IMG/VR virus record: IMGVR_UViG_3300042401_000517
Location: 1 to 34,153 of that record
Direction: 5' to 3' (one strand)
Source of the DNA: a virus
DNA length: 34,153 nucleotides
The notes under the pieces are model-generated. The model searched no databases and had not been told where the DNA came from. It saw only the letters and a list, made by a program, of their open reading frames with translations. Below, piece by piece: positions 28,673 to 34,153 of the stretch; within the stretch, counting starts at the first letter, position 1; each line of letters opens with the position of its first letter. A program made the position numbers and the translations under genes.

Positions 28673-29512
28673 TTAGTATATTGAGTAGTATGAGTTTATG
28701 TTTGTGTCAATATTATTAACATTACTTTCTTGATTGCTTGGATAAACTATATGCTCCTGATAATAAGCGTTTGCGTGTAGTGCATTTAAATAAGACGCTC
28801 CGAGGGTTAATCCACTCGCACCAGATGTTCCAGTATTACCAGTTGTATATGCACCATTGTTTATGCTTATTTTTGAATTAGAACCATTATAAATAGCATT
28901 TATTATTCTTTGAGTGGTTATATTTTGTGTGTAACCAGTTAAAGCAAATTCAGAAGAACCACCTATACGAATCCATGTTGTATTATAAGAAGTTGAATAA
29001 ATACGAGTAGATGAAGATATTGAATCAAACAAATAGGTAGATGCCGCTGAACCAACATTTGAACCAACGTGAAAGATAGTAGAAGGAGAAGTAATACTTG
29101 AATTATAAGTTACATTATAATGAGCATTGTTTGATGAATTAAATCTACTAACTAATGCAGGTTTACCATTTAATGTTTCTATAACACCATTTAAAACTAT
29201 TCTTGCCTGATTAGCAGCTGTGTTTTGAATTAAATTATGACCATTTTCTGATTGGTCATACCAAATAGATACAAAACCACTATTTGCACCAACAAAAGAA
29301 GTCAATGAAGTAGTATCTAAATTACCACTACTATCAAAGGAAATATCTTGGGAATTATTATCGCTTGAACGTCTTACACGTATTGCATAACCACTATACG
29401 TGCTTTTTATTTTTCTTAAAGAATAAGCCCCTATAGCTCCGCTGTATGTGTCTAACAATAATGGTACACCCGTCCCACTACTACTTATTATTCCGTGACT
29501 TGCTAATATCAT
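28673..29512 (-). CDS. Arabinofuranosidase B-like (LamG-type) structural protein
   Basis: 279 residues. GAIGAYSLRKIKSTYSGYAI then RVRRSSDNNSQDISFDSSGN and FVSIWYDQSENGHNLIQNTA match the start of the alpha-L-arabinofuranosidase B catalytic domain family (PF09206-type: yS.R......G...RVRRSSD...DI......WYDQSGnGn). The rest is a beta sandwich (LamG-like). In phages such domains decorate the capsid or tail and bind or cut polysaccharide. A glycan-contacting decoration is likely; catalysis is uncertain. Start overlaps a 31-residue ORF. Confidence 0.65.
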   Translation of the reverse strand: MILASHGIISSSGTGVPLLLDTYSGAIGAYSLRKIKSTYSGYAIRVRRSSDNNSQDISFDSSGNLDTTSLTSFVGANSGFVSIWYDQSENGHNLIQNTAANQARIVLNGVIETLNGKPALVSRFNSSNNAHYNVTYNSSITSPSTIFHVGSNVGSAASTYLFDSISSSTRIYSTSYNTTWIRIGGSSEFALTGYTQNITTQRIINAIYNGSNSKISINNGAYTTGNTGTSGASGLTLGASYLNALHANAYYQEHIVYPSNQESNVNNIDTNINSYYSIY

Positions 29513-29576
29513 TTAAGTATTGTTTTAGTTTAATTATGTTTTCTTCCTTTGGTTTGTATTCTTTTTTCTTCTTCAT
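29481..29576 (-). CDS. 31-residue Lys-rich peptide
   Basis: Starts MKKKKEYKPKEENIIKLKQY and ends SKSRNNK. Start overlaps the upstream stop as ATGA (29573-29576) and the end overlaps the following gene by 32 bases. Highly basic; could be a small DNA- or RNA-binding peptide or only a coupling ORF. Confidence 0.4.
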   Translation of the reverse strand: MKKKKEYKPKEENIIKLKQYLNDISKSRNNK

Positions 29577-30073
29577 AAATACCAATTAGTTAAATAGTTA
29601 TTATGTTGTGGGTATACGTCACCGTTTTCATTCGTTGTATACTCAGGAAACAAACTATTGTTCTTACAAATATAGTCTAAAAACCTTTGTGAATACGATT
29701 CTGCAATACGTTTTTCTTTCTCGATTAAGTAATCAACCTCCTCCTTAGATACGATTTCACTATTCTCAGATTGGTGTTTATATATCCCTTTGTTACTAAT
29801 TGTGTAAGCGCAAAAAGGTAAATACTCAACCATTGTGAAATGGATCAACATAGGCTTTAAATACGACCTTACAAGTGTTATGTAATTACCCGAAAGTGTA
29901 TTATTGGTAATATCAGTTTTAATCTTATCCAACAACTTAGAGCCTGTGTATTGTTGTATCCAAATGTTTTGTGCAACCAATACGAATTGAATCACTTTAT
30001 CAACGTCTGTATTTGCATTCAACGAAGTGTATTCTTGTAAGTCTTTTTTTGATATTAATAGTGCTTCTGCCAT
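29573..30073 (-). CDS. Head-tail connector (DUF6712-like)
   Basis: 166 residues. ALLISKKDLQEYTSLNANTD, VDKVIQFVLVAQNIWIQQYT, GSKLLDKIKTDIT and HFTMVEYLPFCAYTISNKG are the pattern of the DUF6712-type head-tail connector of Bacteroidota phages. It is mostly helical, as in gp6-like adaptors. Lies 9 bases after the portal gene, the normal place for an adaptor attached to the portal ring. Confidence 0.75.
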   Translation of the reverse strand: MAEALLISKKDLQEYTSLNANTDVDKVIQFVLVAQNIWIQQYTGSKLLDKIKTDITNNTLSGNYITLVRSYLKPMLIHFTMVEYLPFCAYTISNKGIYKHQSENSEIVSKEEVDYLIEKEKRIAESYSQRFLDYICKNNSLFPEYTTNENGDVYPQHNNYLTNWYL

Positions 30074-30082
30074 ATCTTAAAA

Positions 30083-31774
30083 TTATTTAGGTAAAAATCC
30101 CTTATTAGGCATATCAATCGGACGTGTGTAAACTTTTTTGTCGTTTGTCGGTGCAATCTCTCCTTGCTTACGTGTTTGTGACGGTGTAAACTTTTTAGCA
30201 AGTGGTGAATTAATGTCCGACTTTCTTAAATAAGTTTCTCTCACCCATTTATGGTGACATGCTCCTCCGCCTTTATACAACCAAATAGAATAATTATCAG
30301 CTCCTTTAGGTCCAAATCCTTTGTTTACTGCCTCAGATTCCATTCTGATTATATCTTCTTTACGATAAACTTTATTCGCTTGAGTCATCTTTTTACAGAA
30401 TAATCTTGAGTCATCAGAAGTGTCACCTGTGTATCTGTAACGATGTTTGAACATTTTACCGTCTTGCTCTGAACTTGCGTTTGGTCTTGCTGTACCAGTT
30501 TTTACAAAATTTAAAACTTTAGATAGTGTTGTAGGGTTATTAAGTTTTTCAAGCTCTGCATCCAATTCATCCTCTAACTCATAATCAACCTCCATGCTAT
30601 CAACTAACACCCATTCATCTAAATCAATGTCCTCCCCATATTTTGCAACGTCTAATTCATCCTGTGCACTCATTTTAACCTCTTGTACCGTTTGTGGTTC
30701 ATCCCCTTGTAAAGGATTTAATGTTTTAAATTTTAGGTTAAGAGAAACACCATTAAACGAAAGTATCTTTTTAATCATTTCAACTATCATTTGTTGCTTT
30801 GGCTTTATTACCATATTTTCAAACAATATAGCTCCCGTTTTCATTTCATCAGCATTGGAACTAAATCCTGTTGCAACCGATACGCCGAATAATAAAGGGG
30901 TAGTTACGTTATGTGAACGTAATATCTTGAATGTAGCCTCTTCACTTAAGTAATTGTAGTGACTTGGTGCATCGTTCAATGGTATTGAATCAACCGTTGT
31001 TTTTGTATTCTCATTTTCGTTAAATGATATAACAACTTTCTTACCTTTTGACCCGGTTAATTTACTAATTACTTGAGCTGAGATTTCATCTTTCATCTCG
31101 TCCGTTGGGGTACCATTGTTAAAATTTACGATACTGGTCGGTGCGAATGAGTTGCTAACCTCATTTATAAGGTATTCTGCTATTTTTTCTTCTAACAATG
31201 CGTAATCAATACCTCCTTGATAGTCTACATTTGAAAAGTATTTCATACCCGCACTATAAGGCGCTAAATACAAAATCTCTACTTCTTTTTTAGACGTTCC
31301 AAAAGCATCAAATCTTTTAGGCACGTATTTTTTTGGGTCAGTCCAATTGTCAGAATAGAAATATCCTACAATGTCCCCATCCTTATTGCATTTTTCAGGT
31401 CTTAATAATTGAATAGGTGTGTGAAAAGCCCTTGTAATAGCTTTATGTCCCTTATCGTAGTGAATCTGTAATGCACACTGCCCTAATGCGTACAAATCAA
31501 ATATAATACGTCTTAAATCATCCTCTTTAAGAATAGATAATAGTTGCGCCCATTCATTTGGCTTCATTGCACTATCAGTAGCCGTTAAGCCTTGACCGTA
31601 TATTAGTCTACAAATGTTATTAATTACCGCATTATTCGTAGCTGAATTGCTGTATCGGTCAATTAAGAATTGATAGTAGTTATTATCTTCACCATATTCT
31701 ACCCATTCATTTTTATTGTTCTCAACAATGACAGGGGCAGTGTATGATGATAGTTGTATAATGTTATTATTCAT
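30083..31774 (-). CDS. Portal protein with C-terminal Cys/His domain
   Basis: 563 residues. Portal region (about 1-410): an early RYSNSATNNAVINNICRLIY, then a long helical part with PTSIVNFNNGTPTDEM and KPKQQMIVEMIKKILSFNGV, and an acidic stretch (DELDAELEKL). The C-terminal part (about 445-520) has SRLFCKKM (Cys460), VYRKEDIIRMESEAVNKGFG and GGGACHHKWVRETYLRK (Cys506, His507-508), a pattern resembling the Mu F-like minor head domain. The two may be fused here. Located before the connector gene. Confidence 0.75.
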   Translation of the reverse strand: MNNNIIQLSSYTAPVIVENNKNEWVEYGEDNNYYQFLIDRYSNSATNNAVINNICRLIYGQGLTATDSAMKPNEWAQLLSILKEDDLRRIIFDLYALGQCALQIHYDKGHKAITRAFHTPIQLLRPEKCNKDGDIVGYFYSDNWTDPKKYVPKRFDAFGTSKKEVEILYLAPYSAGMKYFSNVDYQGGIDYALLEEKIAEYLINEVSNSFAPTSIVNFNNGTPTDEMKDEISAQVISKLTGSKGKKVVISFNENENTKTTVDSIPLNDAPSHYNYLSEEATFKILRSHNVTTPLLFGVSVATGFSSNADEMKTGAILFENMVIKPKQQMIVEMIKKILSFNGVSLNLKFKTLNPLQGDEPQTVQEVKMSAQDELDVAKYGEDIDLDEWVLVDSMEVDYELEDELDAELEKLNNPTTLSKVLNFVKTGTARPNASSEQDGKMFKHRYRYTGDTSDDSRLFCKKMTQANKVYRKEDIIRMESEAVNKGFGPKGADNYSIWLYKGGGACHHKWVRETYLRKSDINSPLAKKFTPSQTRKQGEIAPTNDKKVYTRPIDMPNKGFLPK

Positions 31775-32084
31775 AAATTATAAATTCGTTGGTTGTTACC
31801 GATTGAGTAAAATTCGAGCTTGGATTGTCAGTACAGAATACACGTCCGTAGAATCGTATATCGTTGGTTTTGCCAATTTTACAAATATACGTGTGTCCTT
31901 CTATTAATGCAAATGTAGATGTTGCTGTATGATAATAATCACCTGTTGCATAGGCAGTGATATTAATCGTTGTAGTGACGTTTGTTTGTTCGTCGGTTAG
32001 AAATATCTTATCCGAGTTTCCCATACCTTCACGTGGTATAAAATAAACCGTTTGTGGACTTGTAGAGGTAGTTAGTACTATCAT
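31767..32084 (-). CDS. Hypothetical virion-associated protein
   Basis: 105 residues, beta-rich, MIVLTTSTSPQTVYFIPREG..., with GHTYICKIGKTNDIRFYGRV. No signal or membrane segment. Between a terminator after the tail-tube-like pair and the portal gene (8-base overlap with the portal start). A small structural or decoration protein is possible. Not recognised. Confidence 0.55.
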   Translation of the reverse strand: MIVLTTSTSPQTVYFIPREGMGNSDKIFLTDEQTNVTTTINITAYATGDYYHTATSTFALIEGHTYICKIGKTNDIRFYGRVFCTDNPSSNFTQSVTTNEFIIYE

Positions 32085-32117
32085 AATAGTATAACTAAAA
32101 AATAGTGTTTTTGTTGC

Positions 32118-32146
32118 AAAAAAAAGAGGGGTGTTTTAAGCCCCTC
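32118..32146 (-). terminator. Intrinsic terminator after tail-tube-like copy 2
   Basis: Minus strand GAGGGG, loop CTTAAAACA, CCCCTC, then TTTTTTTT (32146-32118). Lies within the late cluster and probably reduces rather than stops transcription of portal and lysis genes, since no clear promoter follows. Confidence 0.88.
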
Positions 32147-32153
32147 CGAAAAA

Positions 32154-32750
32154 TTAACTTGTTACAATTACTGAAGCTGTTTGCCCTCCTGATGGGTCAA
32201 TGTCATAATAAAATGAACTTGTACCATTTTCAACGAATTGCGATGGTAGTAGCTCTTCACCTTGGAAGGTCAAGGAATATCCGCTAAAGTCACCTAAAGA
32301 GGCTCCATTGTTTATACTTCCCGCCGTTAAATCACAACCTCTCAAAAGTCCAACTAAGAAAAATTGTCCTTCGTTATTTTCAACTAAAATACGTGGCTTT
32401 GCATACGCTAAAGTTTTTACAGCGTTGTGTGTTGCAATGTCTTGTTTTTTTAGTTTGATAGTCAATGTTTGTCTAAAAAATGTAGTTCCGTTTTCACGTG
32501 AAGTAACAATCTCTTGGTCAAATACGTTTTCGTTAGATTTCAACTCAAACTTATAAAGATACTGTACAAAGTTTACATATTCGATAACCTCACCAAAGTA
32601 GTCATCTACTGCATAAATACCACTGCCGATAGAAGTCTCTTTGTAGATGTAATTTGCTGTTATATCTTCATTAATGAAGTAAACATTGCGTAGTCCTGCA
32701 AGGCTGTCCTTGCATGGCTCTGAACGTCCTATGGTTAAGTTGCAAGCCAT
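32154..32750 (-). CDS. Tail-tube-like protein, copy 2
   Basis: 198 residues from the ATG at 32750. A longer frame begins at 32786 but its prefix lies in the previous gene. MACNLTIGRSEPCKDSLAGL, then a core nearly identical with copy 1 (YKFELKSNENVFDQEIVTSR, GTTFFRQTLTIKLKKQD, DLTAGSINNGASLGDFSGYS), then an own C-terminus (SSFYYDIDPSGGQTASVIVT). The family is tail-tube-like by context and beta-rich character. Follows copy 1 with a 2-base gap. Confidence 0.65.
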   Translation of the reverse strand: MACNLTIGRSEPCKDSLAGLRNVYFINEDITANYIYKETSIGSGIYAVDDYFGEVIEYVNFVQYLYKFELKSNENVFDQEIVTSRENGTTFFRQTLTIKLKKQDIATHNAVKTLAYAKPRILVENNEGQFFLVGLLRGCDLTAGSINNGASLGDFSGYSLTFQGEELLPSQFVENGTSSFYYDIDPSGGQTASVIVTS

Positions 32751-32752
32751 AA

Positions 32753-33295
32753 CTAAGCAGTTACAATTGTAGCACCTGTGAAACAATCAGAAACGATAGT
32801 AGCAGCACTTGTAATGTCCGTAAATGGTGCCGGCAAAGCCTCTTCAGCGGTAAATGTTAAAGAATAACCTGAAAAATCTGCAAGCGATCCGCCCGAATTG
32901 ATACTTCCCGCCGTTAAATCAGCACCCCTAAACAATCCCATCAAAAAGAATTGACCGTTGTTATTTTCAATTAGTACGTGAGGTCGACTATAAGCCAAAA
33001 GTTTAATTTCTTTGTGAGTCGTTGCGTCTTGTTTTTTAAGTTTAATTGTTAACGTTTGTCTAAAGAATGTAGTACCCGCTTCACGACTTGATACGATTTC
33101 TTGGTCAAATACGTTTTCGTTTGACTTTAACTCATACTTGTACAAGTTATCCACGTTTGTTACTGCTGTTATTAAGTCATTTGAGAAAGTCACATCAGAT
33201 GGAACTATCTGAAAATTAATAAAGTATACGGCTTTCAGTCCTCCGATTGCCTCTTTGCACGCCTCCGCGCGTCCTATGGTTAAGTTACAAGCCAC
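32753..33295 (-). CDS. Tail-tube-like protein, copy 1
   Basis: 180 residues. Start is GTG at 33295 (MACNLTIGRAEACKEAIGGL). Core: YKYELKSNENVFDQEIVSSR, GTTFFRQTLTIKLKKQD, GADLTAGSINSGGSLADFSG. Located right after the capsid terminator. The end (SDCFTGATIVTA) differs from copy 2. Probable major tail tube subunit or a tube variant; two copies may be used at different positions in the tail. Confidence 0.65.
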   Translation of the reverse strand: MACNLTIGRAEACKEAIGGLKAVYFINFQIVPSDVTFSNDLITAVTNVDNLYKYELKSNENVFDQEIVSSREAGTTFFRQTLTIKLKKQDATTHKEIKLLAYSRPHVLIENNNGQFFLMGLFRGADLTAGSINSGGSLADFSGYSLTFTAEEALPAPFTDITSAATIVSDCFTGATIVTA

Positions 33296-33316
33296 CTGTT
33301 TAATATTTTAAAGTTT

Positions 33317-33350
33317 AAAAAAAAAGGGGAGGGACTTTAAGCTCCTCCCC
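33317..33350 (-). terminator. Intrinsic terminator after the capsid gene
   Basis: Minus strand GGGGAGG, loop AGCTTAAAGTC, CCTCCCC (7 bp, 33350-33326), followed by TTTTTTTTT. It separates capsid from tail-tube-like genes. The GTG start of copy 1 comes 22 bases after it. Confidence 0.9.
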
Positions 33351-33371
33351 ACGTTATTGTTTTGCTAATTA

Positions 33372-34153
33372 TTAGTTAGCACTGTTTGTAATACCGTAAG
33401 TTACGATGTCAGAAACTGAATGGTAATTAACAGCCATACCCGCACGTAATACGAAACGTACATTTTGGTCACCTAAAGTGTCAGCAGTATCGATAACTCT
33501 GATTTCGTTAGAATCATTTAATAAACCGCAACCAAAAAACAAGTTAGAAGTCTCAGCAGCAATTGCAACGTTAGAAGCTAATCCGTTAGCTACGAATAAT
33601 GGAATGCCATCAAAAGTAACATCACCACCATTGTACCAAGTTGTCCCCTTAGCATCAACACCTGAGTTAGACGTTGCAGCAACTGAGAAACCACCCAAAG
33701 CTCTTACGTAAGCTCTCATAATGTTTTGAGAAACGTAGATTTTCAAATCAGGTGAACCATACAAAGCAGCAGGAATTGCATCGGTAATTTTCCCTAACTC
33801 AGCAACAACGTTTGAAGATGTAACCGTAGTACCTGAAACCTCATTTGCAGTTGGTAAAGCAGCATCAGCAGCTAACAAAGTACAAATACCATCGATTTGA
33901 CCTGCAGTTGCATTAGCACCTCTCCAAATAGAAACCTCAACAGATGAAGCAACTTTCTCAGTGATGTAAGCTAAGAAATAATCAACGAATGATTTAGCTA
34001 AAACTTTGTTAGCAGAGAATCCCATCTCTTCCGCTTGCCAAGAACTGATAAAGTCTTTTTTACACAAAGTCAAATTTACTTGAAATTGCTCTAATGTCAA
34101 AGAACGTTCTGTAATAGTTACAGTTGACAATGGGTCAAAATCACACGTTGCAT
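33372..34153 (-). CDS. Major capsid protein, C-terminal part
   Basis: This is the rest of the capsid gene that begins at 299. In the closed circle it reads from 34026 to the stop at 33372; bases 34027-34153 only repeat the window start. The Met at 34130 is internal (before TVTITERS), not the true start. The sequence is rich in Ala, Val and Thr and has capsid-like stretches such as the segment around VDAKGTTWYNGGDVTFDGIP and the end VNYHSVSDIVTYGITNSAN. A GC-rich hairpin with a T run lies about 20 bases after the stop and probably limits transcription into the tail genes. Confidence 0.75.
   Translation of the reverse strand, partial: ATCDFDPLSTVTITERSLTLEQFQVNLTLCKKDFISSWQAEEMGFSANKVLAKSFVDYFLAYITEKVASSVEVSIWRGANATAGQIDGICTLLAADAALPTANEVSGTTVTSSNVVAELGKITDAIPAALYGSPDLKIYVSQNIMRAYVRALGGFSVAATSNSGVDAKGTTWYNGGDVTFDGIPLFVANGLASNVAIAAETSNLFFGCGLLNDSNEIRVIDTADTLGDQNVRFVLRAGMAVNYHSVSDIVTYGITNSAN
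34027..34153. repeat. Terminal overlap copy 2 (circular assembly)
   Basis: Exact duplicate of the first 127 bases. Removing it leaves a 34,026 bp circle. It sits inside the capsid coding region, so it is not a true terminal direct repeat with packaging signals. Confidence 0.95.

Noticed and set aside
29664-29672. TATATTTG-like motif in the connector gene
   Set aside because: Falls on codons for an internal Tyr-Ile-Cys stretch; no suitable upstream element or downstream gene gap.
31874-31881. TATATTTG motif within the 105-residue virion gene
   Set aside because: Internal to a coding region with no gene start close downstream in the right position.
34027-34153. Terminal repeats as true direct terminal repeats for packaging
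   Set aside because: They lie within the capsid coding frame and have assembler k-mer length; a circular contig is simpler.
1-34153. CRISPR array, insertion sequence, integrase or attachment site
   Set aside because: No regularly spaced repeats, transposase or recombinase motifs were seen; the tRNA-like gene has no neighbouring integrase.

Overview
The window is one complete circular genome, most likely of a tailed, siphovirus-like phage of a Bacteroidota host (probably Flavobacteriia). The last 127 bases repeat the first 127 exactly, so the real unit is 34,026 bp and the window was cut inside the major capsid gene. Every gene I can support lies on the minus strand. The host assignment rests on several features: low GC, Bacteroidota-type promoters (TTTG-N19-TAnnTTTG), few Shine-Dalgarno sites, and protein types typical of flavobacterial phages (DUF3127, a DUF6712-like connector, an XkdF-like protease, short Cys-rich proteins). 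At least a dozen gene junctions are ATGA overlaps, which supports several genes shorter than 60 codons.

Layout in the direction of transcription (falling coordinates). (1) 27.48-24.99 kb: a middle/accessory operon with its own consensus promoter. It holds small unknown proteins, a two-helix membrane protein, a zinc-ribbon protein, an HTH protein, a secreted glucosaminidase-like lysin and a secreted unknown protein, and it ends at a strong terminator. (2) 24.99-24.60 kb: a gene-free origin-like region. It has repeated TGTTACA motifs, an AT-rich tract, a promoter, and a leader RNA with pseudoknot topology that ends in a terminator-like hairpin. (3) 24.58-14.18 kb: DNA metabolism. It holds a prim-pol/DUF3987 primase-helicase, an SF2 helicase, a VRR-NUC nuclease, a tRNA-like gene with its own promoter, an ERF annealing protein with a PD-(D/E)XK exonuclease, DUF3127, a homing endonuclease coupled to thyX, DUF3310 and MazG-like proteins, ending at a terminator. 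(4) 14.13 kb down to 1 and, through the circle, 34.03-27.57 kb: the late region. It runs sigma factor, terminase, tail chaperones with a -1 frameshift site, tail proteins, tape measure, protease, tail tip or fibre, scaffold, capsid, two tail-tube-like paralogues, portal, connector, arabinofuranosidase-like protein, holin and endolysin, and ends at a terminator.

How it works together: the ERF/exonuclease pair and the primase/helicases support replication and recombination. ThyX and MazG-like proteins adjust nucleotide pools. The sigma factor at the head of the late region is a plausible late switch. I see no integrase, clear repressor or partition genes, so a virulent lifestyle is the simpler reading. 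The most unusual material is the control region at 24.6-25.02 kb: an iteron-like array, a pseudoknot leader, and an 11-nt complementarity between the end of one operon and the start of the next.
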